DNA of 64,000 nucleotides from Leptolyngbya sp. KIOST-1. Its GTDB lineage: Bacteria; Cyanobacteriota; Cyanobacteriia; Phormidesmidales; Phormidesmidaceae. The notes beneath the pieces were generated by a model that saw only the letters and a list, made by a program, of their open reading frames with translations, was not told the origin of the DNA and searched no databases. This document shows positions 18,048 through 26,373 of this stretch, piece by piece. Each line of letters opens with the position of its first letter. The first letter of the stretch is position 1. The position numbers and the translations under genes are program-made. The stretch covers positions 1,302,001 through 1,366,000 of the forward strand of contig NZ_JQFA01000002.1 in assembly GCF_000763385.1 (NCBI RefSeq). Direction: 5' to 3'.

Positions 18048-19673
18048 TTAACCCGGCTTGGCGATCGCAGCTAAATACTCATCCTGAAAGTAGCGGAGAG
18101 TGCTCAGCACCGGATTGGGAGCGGTTTGGCCGAGGCCGCAGAGGCTGGTGTGCTTGACCATGTCGCAGAGGGTTTCGAGCTGGGCGAGATCACGGTGGGT
18201 GGCGCGGTGGTCTTTAAACTTGGTCAGGAGTTGATAGAGCTGAACGGTCCCGGCCCGGCAGGGAACGCACTTGCCGCAGGACTCCTCCATGCAAAACTCC
18301 ATGAAAAACTGCGCCACATCCACCATGGAGGTGTGTTCGTCGATCACAATCATGCCGCCGGAGCCCATGATGGAGCCGAGGGCTTGTAGCGATTCATAAT
18401 CCACTGGGGTATCAAACGCCTCGGCGGGAATGCAGCCCCCCGACGGCCCGCCGGTTTGCACGGCCTTGACCCGGGCACCGTCCGGGGCCCCCTGGCCCAT
18501 GTCTTCAACGATTTCTCGCAGGGTAATCCCCATCGGCACTTCGATCAGCCCTGCATTCTGCACCTTGCCCGTGAGCGAAAAGACCTTGGTGCCCCGGCTG
18601 AGGCCTGTGCCGATGGCGGCGAACCAGTCGGCCCCGTGGCGGATAATCGGGGCAATGTTGGCGAAGGTTTCGACATTGTTGATCAGGGTGGGGCAGCTCC
18701 ATAGCCCCGACTCCGCTGGGTAGGGCGGGCGGGGGCGCGGCAGGCCCCGCTTCCCTTCGATGGAGGCAATCAGGGCGGTTTCTTCGCCGCAGACAAAGGC
18801 CCCCGCCCCGATGCGCAGATCCACCCGAAAGTCGAAGGGGGAGTCGAAGATCTGGCTGCCCAGCACCCCGTGGCGCTTGGCCTGCCCCAGGGCGGTCTGG
18901 AGGTGGGCAATGGCCAGGGGATATTCTCCCCGCACGTAGATGTAGCCCTGGTTGGCCCCCACGGCGTAGGCGGCGATCGCCATGCCCTCCAGCACCCGAT
19001 GGGGGTCGCTCTCCAGCACGCTGCGATCCATATAAGCCCCCGGATCGCCCTCGTCGGCGTTGCACACCACATACTTTTGGCCCGGCGGCATTTTGGCTAC
19101 GGTGGCCCACTTCAGCCCGGTGGGGTAGCCAGCGCCCCCCCGCCCCCGCAGACCGCTGCGGGTGATGGTGTCGATCACGGCCTCCGGTTCCAGGTCCCGC
19201 AGGCAGCGGTGCAGGGCCTCGTAGCCCCCGACGGCGAGGTAGTCTTCGATCCGCTCGGGGTCGATTAGGCCGCTGTTTTCCAGCACGATGCGGTGCTGGC
19301 GGGTGAAGAAGGGGAGGGTGGAGGGGTGGAGGGGTGGGAGGGTGGAGGGGTGGAGGGGTGGGAGGGTGGAGGGGTGGGAGGGTGGAGGGGTGGGGGGATT
19401 GAGTAGGGTGGTGAGGATGGGGGTGGTGTGGGCGGGGGTGACATGGGTAAAGAAGTGGCCGGAGGGATCGAGTTGGACGAGGGGGGCCTGGCTGCACAGG
19501 CCGAGGCAGCCGACGCCGGTGACGGTGATCTGGTCGTCCAGTCCGGCGGCGGTGACGGCGGTTTGGAGCTGGGCTTTGACGGCCAGGGCGTTGGCGGAGC
19601 GGCAGCCGCCGACGGTGCAGCAGCGGATGCGGTAGGGTTTGGGGGTTGGGGACTGGTGCTGGTCTGGCGTCAT
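18048..19673 (-). CDS. hoxF: HoxF, diaphorase flavoprotein subunit of bidirectional hydrogenase
   Basis: 541 residues. HoxF carries FMN, the NAD(P)H site and Fe-S clusters of the HoxEFU diaphorase, linking hydrogenase to NAD(P)H or ferredoxin. N-terminal thioredoxin-like [2Fe-2S] domain ([11 protein letters not shown] and [10 protein letters not shown], residues about 15-95); then a proline-rich repeat linker (about 95-125, HPSTLPPL units); then the NuoF-like core with [13 protein letters not shown] (NADH/FMN), [14 protein letters not shown] and [13 protein letters not shown] (4Fe-4S ligands). ATG 19673 overlaps the hoxE stop as ATGA, indicating coupled translation. It is last in the operon usp-usp-hoxE-hoxF. 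The repeat linker is unusual for the family. Confidence 0.96.
   Translation of the reverse strand: MTPDQHQSPTPKPYRIRCCTVGGCRSANALAVKAQLQTAVTAAGLDDQITVTGVGCLGLCSQAPLVQLDPSGHFFTHVTPAHTTPILTTLLNPPTPPPSHPSTLPPLHPSTLPPLHPSTLPFFTRQHRIVLENSGLIDPERIEDYLAVGGYEALHRCLRDLEPEAVIDTITRSGLRGRGGAGYPTGLKWATVAKMPPGQKYVVCNADEGDPGAYMDRSVLESDPHRVLEGMAIAAYAVGANQGYIYVRGEYPLAIAHLQTALGQAKRHGVLGSQIFDSPFDFRVDLRIGAGAFVCGEETALIASIEGKRGLPRPRPPYPAESGLWSCPTLINNVETFANIAPIIRHGADWFAAIGTGLSRGTKVFSLTGKVQNAGLIEVPMGITLREIVEDMGQGAPDGARVKAVQTGGPSGGCIPAEAFDTPVDYESLQALGSIMGSGGMIVIDEHTSMVDVAQFFMEFCMEESCGKCVPCRAGTVQLYQLLTKFKDHRATHRDLAQLETLCDMVKHTSLCGLGQTAPNPVLSTLRYFQDEYLAAIAKPG
19312..19395. repeat. 24-bp minisatellite inside hoxF
   Basis: G-rich tandem units of 24 bp (plus strand GGGAGGGTGGAGGGGTGGAG followed by GGGT), about three and a half copies, some shortened by 8 bp. 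The unit is a whole number of codons and encodes HPSTLPPL, so copy-number change keeps the reading frame. Confidence 0.85.
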
Positions 19674-20179
19674 GGCTGGGGGGTGCCCGAGAGGCAGGTG
19701 TGGAGGCGATCGCGGACGGTAGCCGGGGTCTGGTGACCTTCGAGCTGGTCGTCGAATACCACCGCTGGAGCAATGCCGCAGGCCCCCAGACAGCGGGCGG
19801 TGCTGAGGGAAAACTGGCGATCGCAGGAGGTTTCTCCGGCCTGAAGTTGGGTGGCTTGCTCCAGGGTGCTGAGTAACTGCGCGGCTCCATTGATAAAGCA
19901 GGCTGTCCCCATACAGACCACGCAGGTATGCACCCCCTTGGGCTCCAGGGAGAAAACGTGATAGAAGGTGGCCACGCCGTAGACCTGGCTGGGGGGGAGC
20001 CGCAGGCGGTGGGCAACGTGCAGGAGCTGCTCGGGCGCTAAATAGCCAAACAACTCCTGGGCCGTATGCAGCACCTCAATCAGGGCATCCGGGCGATACT
20101 GGTGGCGCTTCATCGCGGCCTCTAGCTGCCGCTGGCGGGGGCCTGGGGTACTTGCACGGCTCGCCGAGGCTCGAGTCAT
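19670..20179 (-). CDS. hoxE: HoxE, [2Fe-2S] diaphorase subunit
   Basis: 169 residues from ATG 20179 ([11 protein letters not shown]), which overlaps the TGA of the preceding usp gene as ATGA; a longer frame from 20260 is rejected because it runs into the usp gene. NuoE-like thioredoxin-fold [2Fe-2S] protein: [18 protein letters not shown], then [17 protein letters not shown], then cluster cysteines in [12 protein letters not shown] and [13 protein letters not shown]. HoxE joins HoxF and HoxU in the electron-transfer arm of the cyanobacterial enzyme. A 15-20 residue polar N-terminal extension precedes the domain. Confidence 0.95.
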   Translation of the reverse strand: MTRASASRASTPGPRQRQLEAAMKRHQYRPDALIEVLHTAQELFGYLAPEQLLHVAHRLRLPPSQVYGVATFYHVFSLEPKGVHTCVVCMGTACFINGAAQLLSTLEQATQLQAGETSCDRQFSLSTARCLGACGIAPAVVFDDQLEGHQTPATVRDRLHTCLSGTPQP

Positions 20180-20700
20180 TGTCCCTGGGCCGTCGCAAAA
20201 CTGGCGGGTTCTGGGGCCGTCGCCGCCAGCGTTTGGGCATCGACCACCAGCACCGAGCACGGCGCGTGGTGGATCACGTAGTTGCTGACACTGCCGAGAA
20301 ACAGTTCGCTGAGCCCCTTCCGCCCATGGCTGCCGACCACGATCAAATCGGCCCCCCAGGTGCCAGCCAGGGTACAGATCGCTCGCCCTGGACTACCATT
20401 CATTTGGGTGAACTCGGTGGGTACGCCGACTGCGGTAGATTCGTCAGTGAAGCGGCGCAGCCGCTCTATGCCTTTGGCTTCGGCTTCCCGATAGAGATCT
20501 AGCCAGATGCTGCTGTCTACCCCCAGGGGCAGCGGGTACCCGTAGTACGCTGGCGTTGCAAAGCTGCCGTCGTTGTCCGGCTCCAAAACACTGAGCAGCA
20601 TCAGCCCTGCGCCCGTGGTCTGGGCTAAGGTCACGGCCTTTTGAAATAGGTGGGCACAGGTATCGCCCTGGTCAAGCCCCACCAAAATTTTGCTGAACAT
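20176..20700 (-). CDS. Universal stress protein, second copy
   Basis: 174 residues, single UspA domain. Start MFSKILVGLDQGDTC; ATP-binding loop near the end GSHGRKGLSELFLGSVSNYV followed by VIHHAPCSVLVV, matching the G-x2-G-x9-G-(S/N) nucleotide-binding pattern. USPs of this type bind ATP and accumulate in growth arrest or hypoxia in other bacteria. It is 25 bp downstream of a close paralog and overlaps the start of hoxE by 4 bases, so it is the second gene of the usp-usp-hoxE-hoxF operon. Such tight coupling to a hydrogenase subunit implies a joint response. Confidence 0.93.
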   Translation of the reverse strand: MFSKILVGLDQGDTCAHLFQKAVTLAQTTGAGLMLLSVLEPDNDGSFATPAYYGYPLPLGVDSSIWLDLYREAEAKGIERLRRFTDESTAVGVPTEFTQMNGSPGRAICTLAGTWGADLIVVGSHGRKGLSELFLGSVSNYVIHHAPCSVLVVDAQTLAATAPEPASFATAQGQ

Positions 20701-20725
20701 AATCCTTTTCTCCTTTAGTTAAGCC

Positions 20726-21274
20726 TCAGCAGAAACTAAAACAGGGCAGCACCACCGGGTCTGAGCGATCGCCCAGGGGATTGGAGTCGCGCTGGGGCCC
20801 AGGATGAATGACCATTACCGGACAGGGGGAATGGTGGACGACGTAGTTGCTGACACTGCCCAGCAGCATTTCACTCAGCCCGCGGCGACTGCGACTGCCG
20901 ATGACAATTAAATCCACCTGGGCGTCCTGAGCGATGGTGCAAATCGCCAGGCCAGCCCGGCCATTGGGCTGAAGATAACGGGCCTGCACACCGACCGCCG
21001 CCGCCGCGGCCTGTTTTTGCTCCAGCAGTGCGTCGTAGTGCTTAATAAACTCCGACCACCGGTAGTCGTAGTCCTGGATCAGTAGTCGATCCAGTTCCAT
21101 GGAATAACTATCCACGGCGATGGAAGGCTGACTAGGGCTCTCTGGATCGGAGCGATCGAGGGCATGCACCAGAGTGAGTTCGGCCTGCATTGTCTGGGCC
21201 AGATCGAGCGCGGTGTCAAAGGCTCGTTGGCTAGCGTCTGAAGCATCGATCGCAACCAAAATGTGATTAAACAT
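20726..21274 (-). CDS. Universal stress protein, first copy
   Basis: 182 residues, single UspA domain: MFNHILVAIDASDASQRAF at the start and GSRSRRGLSEMLLGSVSNYV with VVHHSPCPVMVIHPG near the end, a complete ATP-binding motif. About 20 extra C-terminal residues follow the domain. First gene of the usp-usp-hoxE-hoxF unit; ATG 21274 is preceded by CCGGAGGATGCCCCC. The shared intergenic region to hsp20 (about 264 bp) contains two facing regulon boxes, one per direction. The two USPs are clear paralogs of each other and probably arose by local duplication. Confidence 0.93.
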   Translation of the reverse strand: MFNHILVAIDASDASQRAFDTALDLAQTMQAELTLVHALDRSDPESPSQPSIAVDSYSMELDRLLIQDYDYRWSEFIKHYDALLEQKQAAAAAVGVQARYLQPNGRAGLAICTIAQDAQVDLIVIGSRSRRGLSEMLLGSVSNYVVHHSPCPVMVIHPGPQRDSNPLGDRSDPVVLPCFSFC

Positions 21275-21376
21275 GGGGGCATCCTCCGGAGGTGCGGGGA
21301 GTGTAAAGGCCGCACACTATTTCCCAACCCGCTCGCTTGAACGGTTCATCTCCACCTGTAGATCTAGATCAAAAGT

Positions 21377-21395
21377 TTGAGGAACTTATGAGGGT
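21377..21395 (-). promoter_or_regulatory. 11-bp direct-repeat regulon box, site I
   Basis: Minus strand: CCCTCATAAGTTCCTCAAA, CTCA cores 11 bp apart, about 105 bp upstream of the first usp gene. One of a divergent pair with site D. Confidence 0.7.
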
Positions 21396-21441
21396 TAGGC
21401 CCTGGTGAAGCTTTGCAACACGGGGTTCTGGTCAACCTTTT

Positions 21442-21460
21442 TCCTCATAATTTCCTCAAG
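21442..21460 (+). promoter_or_regulatory. 11-bp direct-repeat regulon box, site D
   Basis: TCCTCATAATTTCCTCAAG, CTCA cores 11 bp apart, 80 bp upstream of hsp20, followed by CCTACGTTAAAAG as a possible -10 region. Confidence 0.7.
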
Positions 21461-21538
21461 TTATTGGCCTACGTTAAAAGTAGAGCGTTCCCATAGGTGG
21501 GAATGTCATTCTGAATAGAACGATCCGGAGGTAGAAGG

Positions 21539-22006
21539 ATGACACTTATCCGTTGGCGACCCTTCCGTGACCTGAAACACTGGGAGCCCTTTGGCGAAGT
21601 TGATACGCTCAAAAAAGAAATGGAGACCCTCCTCGAACGGTTTGTGCCTGAGTTTGGTCGCAGCATGGATGGCACCGTGTTTGTGCCGTCAGCCGAAATC
21701 GATGAAACGGAGACTGAGTTTCATCTGAAGCTGGAAGTGCCGGGCATGAGCGCCGAGGATTTGGACATTGAAGTGACAGACCAGGCCGTTTTGATTACCG
21801 GCGAACGCAAGTCTGAAACTAAATCGGAGGAGGACAACACCCTCCGCTCTGAGTTCTACTATGGCAAGTTCGAGCGCTATGTGCCGCTGCCAAGCCAAAT
21901 TCAGCGCGACCATGTGGCCGCTGAGTATAAGGACGGCATTTTGAATCTGACGCTGCCTAAGGCGAAGGAGCAAAAAGAGAAGGCCACCAAGGTCAAAGTG
22001 GCCTGA
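21539..22006 (+). CDS. Hsp20/alpha-crystallin small heat shock protein
   Basis: 155 residues. Start [20 protein letters not shown] (the usual aromatic N-terminus of bacterial Hsp20), then the alpha-crystallin domain from about residue 48 ([39 protein letters not shown]) to the conserved [14 protein letters not shown] end. It is a holdase chaperone. ATG 21539 has GGAGGTAGAAGG before it. hoxU starts 2 bases after the stop, so hsp20-hoxU-hoxY form one transcript under box D. Linking a small chaperone to hydrogenase subunits suggests protection of Fe-S or immature subunits during low oxygen or stress. Confidence 0.95.
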   Translation: MTLIRWRPFRDLKHWEPFGEVDTLKKEMETLLERFVPEFGRSMDGTVFVPSAEIDETETEFHLKLEVPGMSAEDLDIEVTDQAVLITGERKSETKSEEDNTLRSEFYYGKFERYVPLPSQIQRDHVAAEYKDGILNLTLPKAKEQKEKATKVKVA

Positions 22007-22008
22007 TC

Positions 22009-22740
22009 ATGCCCGTCCACACCCTCACCATTGACCGTCGGTTGGTCAGTGCTCGCCAGGGGGAAACCCTGCTGGAGGTGGCCAAAGAGGCGGGGATCAC
22101 CATCCCCACCCTCTGCCACCTGGACGGGATTTCTTCGGTGGGGGCCTGTCGCCTCTGTTTGGTGGAGGTGGAGGGGCAGGGCAACCTGCTGCCCGCCTGC
22201 GTCACGGTGGCAGCGGAGGGCATGGTGGTGCAGACCCACGGCGATCGCCTCCAGCGCTACCGCCGCACGATTGTGGAACTCCTGCTGGCCGAGGGGAACC
22301 ACATCTGCGCGGTCTGTGTCGCCAACGGCCACTGCGAGCTGCAAGACCTGGCGGTAGCGCTGGGGATCGACCATGTATCCCTGGCCTACCAGTTTCCCGA
22401 TCGCCCGGTGGATATTTCCCACCCCCGGTTTGGGCTCGACCACAATCGCTGTGTGCTCTGCACGCGCTGCATTCGAGCCTGCGACGAACTGGAGGGGGTG
22501 CACACCTGGGATATGGCGGGGCGCGGTCGCCACTCGCGCCTGGTCAGCGATCTCAACCAGCCCTGGGGGGAGGCGACCAGCTGCACCGCCTGCGGCAAGT
22601 GCGTCCAGGCCTGCCCCACCGGAGCCCTGTTTTACCGGGGCTCCACGGCGGGGGAAATGGAGCGCGATCGCGATCGCCTCAGTTTCATCGCCAGTGCCCG
22701 CCGCGATCGCCTCACCCGGGGTGCGACCCAGCCCAGCTAA
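22009..22740 (+). CDS. hoxU: HoxU, Fe-S diaphorase subunit
   Basis: 243 residues. N-terminal [2Fe-2S] ferredoxin-like domain ([20 protein letters not shown], then LLPAC), a His/Cys cluster region ([18 protein letters not shown]), and two C-terminal [4Fe-4S] motifs ([14 protein letters not shown] and [15 protein letters not shown]). This is the NuoG-N-terminal-like subunit that carries electrons from HoxEF to the hydrogenase module HoxYH. It lies 2 bp after hsp20 and is followed after 29 bp by hoxY. Length is normal for the family. Confidence 0.96.
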   Translation: MPVHTLTIDRRLVSARQGETLLEVAKEAGITIPTLCHLDGISSVGACRLCLVEVEGQGNLLPACVTVAAEGMVVQTHGDRLQRYRRTIVELLLAEGNHICAVCVANGHCELQDLAVALGIDHVSLAYQFPDRPVDISHPRFGLDHNRCVLCTRCIRACDELEGVHTWDMAGRGRHSRLVSDLNQPWGEATSCTACGKCVQACPTGALFYRGSTAGEMERDRDRLSFIASARRDRLTRGATQPS

Positions 22741-22769
22741 ACCGCCATAGTCCCGCCCCAGGAGGTGCC

Positions 22770-23309
22770 ATGACTCGCATCCAACTCGCCACGGTTTGGC
22801 TCAGCGGTTGCTCGGGCTGCCACATGTCGTTTCTGGACCTAGACGAGTGGCTGTTTGATCTGGCCCAGCAAGTTGATCTCGTCTATAGCCCCCTGGCCGA
22901 CGTCAAGACCTACCCCCCCGGGGTGGATGTGGCCCTGGTGGAAGGGGCAATCGCCAATCGGGATCACCTCAGTCTGATTCGCCAGGTGCGCGATCGCACC
23001 CAGTGCTTGATCTCCTTTGGCGACTGCGCCATCACGGGCAATGTCCCCGCCCTGCGCAACCCCCTGGGCCGGGCCGACCCCGTGCTCACCCGCGCCTACC
23101 TGGAAACCGCCGACGGCGCACAAATCCCCGGTGGGGATTTGGTCCCCCCCTTACTCGATACGGTCATGCCCGTTCACACCGTGGTGCCTGTGGATTGCTA
23201 TTTACCGGGTTGCCCACCCAATGCTGAGCGGATCAGAGCGGTTTTAAAGCCGCTGCTGCAGGGCGATCGCCCGGCGCTATCGGGGGCCGAATTAATTCGC
23301 TTTGGCTAG
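22770..23309 (+). CDS. hoxY: HoxY, small subunit of bidirectional [NiFe] hydrogenase
   Basis: 179 residues from ATG 22770 (MTRIQLATVWLSGCSGCHMS), preceded by AGGAGGTGCC; a longer frame from 22599 overlaps hoxU and is rejected. The proximal [4Fe-4S] ligands are visible: CSGCH near residue 15, FGDCAITGNVPALRN, and VDCYLPGCPPNAERI. HoxY transfers electrons between the NiFe site in HoxH and the diaphorase. No export signal is present, consistent with a cytoplasmic enzyme. Third gene of hsp20-hoxU-hoxY. Confidence 0.96.
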   Translation: MTRIQLATVWLSGCSGCHMSFLDLDEWLFDLAQQVDLVYSPLADVKTYPPGVDVALVEGAIANRDHLSLIRQVRDRTQCLISFGDCAITGNVPALRNPLGRADPVLTRAYLETADGAQIPGGDLVPPLLDTVMPVHTVVPVDCYLPGCPPNAERIRAVLKPLLQGDRPALSGAELIRFG

Positions 23310-23351
23310 GGATTTCTGGTCAGTCGTCGGTGAAAAGCAATCCGCCTGATT

Positions 23352-23370
23352 TCCCCACAAGTTCCTCAAA
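23352..23370 (+). promoter_or_regulatory. 11-bp direct-repeat regulon box, site C
   Basis: TCCCCACAAGTTCCTCAAAC: CCCA and CTCA cores 11 bp apart, 71 bp upstream of the CBS gene, followed by GATCTAAAAAG as a possible -10 region. Confidence 0.65.
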
Positions 23371-23440
23371 CTGTTGATCTAAAAAGAACTTAGCCACCGG
23401 AACTCAGATCGTCAGCACGCACTAAGCAGGGAGGGCTACT

Positions 23441-23992
23441 ATGCTAACCGCTAAAGATATTATGACCAAACCCGTGGTCGTCATTCGCAGTTCTGCCACG
23501 GTGCAGAATGCCATCTTGCTGATGCGGGCCAAACGGGTGCGATCGCTGATCGTCGAAAAAACTGACACCATGCCCTACGGCATTGTCACCGAAAAAGATA
23601 TTGTCTTTAAGGTGATTGCCCCAGGGGAAAATCCAGACTTTGTGCGCGTCCACGACGTCATGGGCCAGCCCTGCATTCAAGTACATCCCCAGGCCCCCGT
23701 CCAGGCGGTAGCCCAAATCCTGGCCGAGGCGGGCATTCATCGCGCTCCGGTGATTGACCAGGGCGAACTGTTGGGCATCGTCTCGGTCACCGATATTTTG
23801 TGCAAAGGGCATCCCGGCGCGCCCTCCCGCGATGAGCTGGCTCGCCGCATTCAGGTGGCCCTGCAACAGGCCCGCATCCTTGAGGATGAGGACGAGGAGA
23901 TCGACCAAGAGTGCGACCTTGCCTGGCAAATCTACGAGGAGATGTCGCCCCTATGGCCCAGCGAATCGTCATTGACCCCGTCAGCCGTATAG
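23441..23992 (+). CDS. CBS-domain-pair protein cotranscribed with hoxH
   Basis: 183 residues. Two CBS repeats: [20 protein letters not shown] to [12 protein letters not shown], and [20 protein letters not shown] to [13 protein letters not shown] charged helix ([20 protein letters not shown]) follows. CBS pairs bind adenine nucleotides and act as energy sensors; stand-alone two-CBS proteins are known in hypoxia responses (for example mycobacterial Hrp1). ATG 23441 is preceded by AGGGAGGGCTACT. The last 40 bases overlap the start of hoxH in another frame, so translation of the two is probably coupled. Placing a CBS protein next to hoxH is, as I recall, also seen in some other cyanobacterial hox clusters. 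Confidence 0.93.
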   Translation: MLTAKDIMTKPVVVIRSSATVQNAILLMRAKRVRSLIVEKTDTMPYGIVTEKDIVFKVIAPGENPDFVRVHDVMGQPCIQVHPQAPVQAVAQILAEAGIHRAPVIDQGELLGIVSVTDILCKGHPGAPSRDELARRIQVALQQARILEDEDEEIDQECDLAWQIYEEMSPLWPSESSLTPSAV

Positions 23993-25407
23993 AGGGGCAC
24001 GCCAAAATCTCCATCTACCTCGACGATCGCGGAGAGGTGAGCGACGCCCGGTTTCACGTCACCGAGTTTCGCGGATTTGAGAAATTCTGCGAGGGGCGAC
24101 CCTTTTGGGAAATGCCCGCCATTACCGCCCGTATCTGCGGCATTTGCCCGGTCAGCCATCTGCTGGCCTCGGCCAAGGCGGGCGATCGCCTGCTGGCCGT
24201 GCAGATTCCCCCCGCCGCCGAGAAGCTGCGCCGCCTGATGAACCTGGGGCAAATCATCCAGTCCCACGCCCTCAGCTTCTTTCACCTCAGCAGCCCCGAC
24301 CTGCTGCTGGGTTGGGAGAGCGACCCGGCCCAGCGCAACCTGTTTGGCCTGATGGCCGCCGAGCCCGAACTGGCCCGGGGCGGCATTTGCCTGCGCCAGT
24401 TTGGCCAGACGGTGATCGAGCATTTGGGCGGGCGCAAGGTGCATCCCGCCTGGGCGGTGCCCGGTGGCGTGCGATCGGGGCTGTCAGAGGACGCCAAGGC
24501 CGATATTCGCGATCGCCTCCCCGCCGCCAAAACCACCATCCTCACTACCCTGGAGCGGTTTAAGCAGCAGCTAGAGGACCTGCGGCAGGAGGCCCACATC
24601 TTTGGCAACTTCCCCAGCTTGTTTATGGGGTTGGTGTCGCCCGACGGCACCTGGGAGCACTACGACGGGCAGCTGCGCGTGGTCGACAGCGGCGGCAACA
24701 TCATTGCCGATCACCTCGATGCAAGCGACTACCAGACCTTCCTGGGCGAGGTTGTGCAGCCCGACTCATACCTCAAATCGCCCTACTACAAGCCCCTGGG
24801 CTATCCCGACCAGGCCGGGCAATGTCGGCTGGAGAGCGGGCTGTATCGGGTGGGGCCCCTGGCGCGGCTGAATATCTGCGATCGCATCGGCACCCCCCTG
24901 GCCGAGGCCGAGCTGCGCCTGTTTCGCCAGTACGGCACCGTTAACGGCACCGTCAATAGCTCGTTTTTCTACCACTACGCCCGGCTGATTGAGATTTTGG
25001 CCTGCATTGAGCGCCTTGAAGTGGCCTTGGAGGACCCGGATTTGCAGAGCGATCGCCTGCGGGCACGGGCCGATGTCAACCAGCGAGAGGCAGTGGGCGT
25101 GAGCGAAGCCCCTCGCGGCACCCTCTTCCACCACTACCAAATTGATCAAAACGGCCTGCTCACCCAGGTCAATCTGATCATCGCCACCGGCCACAACAAC
25201 CTGGCCATGAACCGCACCGTAGCCCAGATCGCCCGCCACTACATCCACGGGCCAGAAATCCCCGAACCCCTGCTCAACCGGATCGAGGCGGGCATTCGCG
25301 CCTTTGACCCCTGCCTCAGCTGCTCGACCCACGCCACCGGGCAAATGCCCCTGCACCTACAGCTAGTCAGTGCCCAGGGCGAAGTGCTCCATGAACGCTA
25401 CCGCTGA
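23953..25407 (+). CDS. hoxH: HoxH, large NiFe subunit of bidirectional hydrogenase
   Basis: 484 residues from ATG 23953 ([20 protein letters not shown]); an earlier in-frame ATG at 23911 would add 14 residues not expected in the family. The NiFe ligands are present: [10 protein letters not shown] near residue 61 and DPCLSCSTH near the C-terminus. The 24 residues after this histidine ([10 protein letters not shown] to HERYR) form the extension removed by the HoxW protease after nickel insertion. HoxH catalyses reversible H2 formation. The start lies inside the CBS gene, whose 3' end supplies its GAGGAG ribosome binding site. Confidence 0.97.
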   Translation: MAQRIVIDPVSRIEGHAKISIYLDDRGEVSDARFHVTEFRGFEKFCEGRPFWEMPAITARICGICPVSHLLASAKAGDRLLAVQIPPAAEKLRRLMNLGQIIQSHALSFFHLSSPDLLLGWESDPAQRNLFGLMAAEPELARGGICLRQFGQTVIEHLGGRKVHPAWAVPGGVRSGLSEDAKADIRDRLPAAKTTILTTLERFKQQLEDLRQEAHIFGNFPSLFMGLVSPDGTWEHYDGQLRVVDSGGNIIADHLDASDYQTFLGEVVQPDSYLKSPYYKPLGYPDQAGQCRLESGLYRVGPLARLNICDRIGTPLAEAELRLFRQYGTVNGTVNSSFFYHYARLIEILACIERLEVALEDPDLQSDRLRARADVNQREAVGVSEAPRGTLFHHYQIDQNGLLTQVNLIIATGHNNLAMNRTVAQIARHYIHGPEIPEPLLNRIEAGIRAFDPCLSCSTHATGQMPLHLQLVSAQGEVLHERYR

Positions 25408-25429
25408 CCCCCGATCTCCCCTGCCCCAA

Positions 25430-25448
25430 TCCTCACAAGATCCTCAAC
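25430..25448 (+). promoter_or_regulatory. 11-bp direct-repeat regulon box, site B
   Basis: TCCTCACAAGATCCTCAACC with CTCA cores 11 bp apart, directly followed by CTAGGACCTATGGT (possible -10). Transcription would begin near 25465-25470, which excludes the upstream in-frame ATG 25459 as hoxW start and supports ATG 25519. Confidence 0.65.
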
Positions 25449-25477
25449 CCTAGGACCTATGGTCAAAGGGAAGCCCC

Positions 25478-25500
25478 ACCCTTCACCCTTCACCCTTCAC
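25478..25500. repeat. Heptamer tandem repeat (CACCCTT)x3
   Basis: Three copies of CACCCTT in the presumed leader of the hoxW-hyp operon. Similar heptamers occur at 17210-17237. If translated it would give a proline-rich N-terminus atypical for HoxW. Confidence 0.75.
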
Positions 25501-25518
25501 TCCCCACCCCTCAATGCC

Positions 25519-26049
25519 ATGACTCCCGCCCCCAATGCGACCGATCCCTACGCTTTTCTAATTATTGGCTACGGCAACCCCCTGCGCGGGGATGACGGCG
25601 TTGGCCCCCAGGTGGCCCAGACCGTTTCGGCATGGCAGGTGCCGTCGGTCAAAGCCCTCTCGGTGCCACAGCTGCTGCCAGAACTTGTTGTCGAGATGGG
25701 GGCAGCGGAGTACGTGATCTTTGTCGATGCCTGGGGCAAATGCGGAGCCTCAGCCCCTTGCCTGGAGCCCATTATCGCCACCCCGGCGGCCCTGAACCAC
25801 GGCACCATCCCTGCCCTTGACCATGTCTGTGATCCAGCGGCGCTGGTGGCCCTTACCCAGTGGATCTACGGTCGCCATCCCCAGGCCTGGCTGCTGCAAA
25901 TTCCCACGGAGTGCTGCGACCTGGGTGGAGCCTTTTCGAAGACGGCAAAGCACGGAGTCGATAGCGCTCTGCGAACCATTGAGCAGTTTTTGACCACCTA
26001 TCGGCGGCCCACCTGTACTCCGCTGGCACCATGCATGAAGTCGGCTTGA
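25519..26049 (+). CDS. hoxW: HoxW, HoxH-specific maturation protease
   Basis: 176 residues from ATG 25519 (MTPAPNATDPYAF). The family core is plain: LIIGYGNPLRGDDGVGPQVA, with the Asp/Glu metal-probing residue of hydrogenase maturation proteases, then FVDAWGKCG and the later histidine in DHVCDPAALVAL. It cleaves the C-terminal peptide of HoxH after nickel loading. It is the first gene of hoxW-hypA-hypB-hypF-hypC, directly after hoxH. A longer start at 25459 would add a Pro/His-rich repeat-encoded segment and is less likely. Its stop overlaps hypA by 19 bases. Confidence 0.92.
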   Translation: MTPAPNATDPYAFLIIGYGNPLRGDDGVGPQVAQTVSAWQVPSVKALSVPQLLPELVVEMGAAEYVIFVDAWGKCGASAPCLEPIIATPAALNHGTIPALDHVCDPAALVALTQWIYGRHPQAWLLQIPTECCDLGGAFSKTAKHGVDSALRTIEQFLTTYRRPTCTPLAPCMKSA

Positions 26050-26372
26050 TGCAGGCGGCGCTGGCGATCGCCCTGGATCAGGCCGCCGCCCAGGGGGCCA
26101 GCAAAATCCACGCCCTAGAACTGCATGTCGGTCAGCAGTCAGGGGTCATGCCCGCCGCCCTGGCCTTTGCCTTTGGGGTGGTCAGTGCGGGCACTGCGGC
26201 GGCAGGGGCCGAGCTGAGGCTTACATCGATTCCAGTCCGATGCTACTGTTCCCTCTGCCAGCGGGAATTTCAGCCCGCCGACTGGATCTATGAATGTCCT
26301 GACTGTCACGGCCTCAGCACCGACATTCGCCAGGGCCAAACCCTAGAACTCGCATCGCTGGAGGTGTCGTGA
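26031..26372 (+). CDS. hypA: HypA, nickel/zinc metallochaperone
   Basis: 113 residues. N-terminal MHEVGLMQ (His2 is the nickel ligand of the family) and a C-terminal zinc site CSLCQREF followed by YECPDCHG. HypA works with HypB to insert nickel into HoxH. It overlaps the 3' end of hoxW and abuts hypB (start 2 bases after the stop), a translationally coupled arrangement. Confidence 0.96.
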   Translation: MHEVGLMQAALAIALDQAAAQGASKIHALELHVGQQSGVMPAALAFAFGVVSAGTAAAGAELRLTSIPVRCYCSLCQREFQPADWIYECPDCHGLSTDIRQGQTLELASLEVS

Positions 26373-26373
26373 C

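Noticed and set aside
18505..20016. A 503-codon minus-strand frame overlapping hoxE and hoxF in another phase
   Set aside because: Arg/Pro-rich shadow of hoxEF; the true frames have all Fe-S and NADH motifs.
25459..25518. ATG 25459 as the hoxW start
   Set aside because: It would lie at or before the predicted transcription start from box B and add a Pro/His-rich repeat-encoded segment not expected in HoxW.
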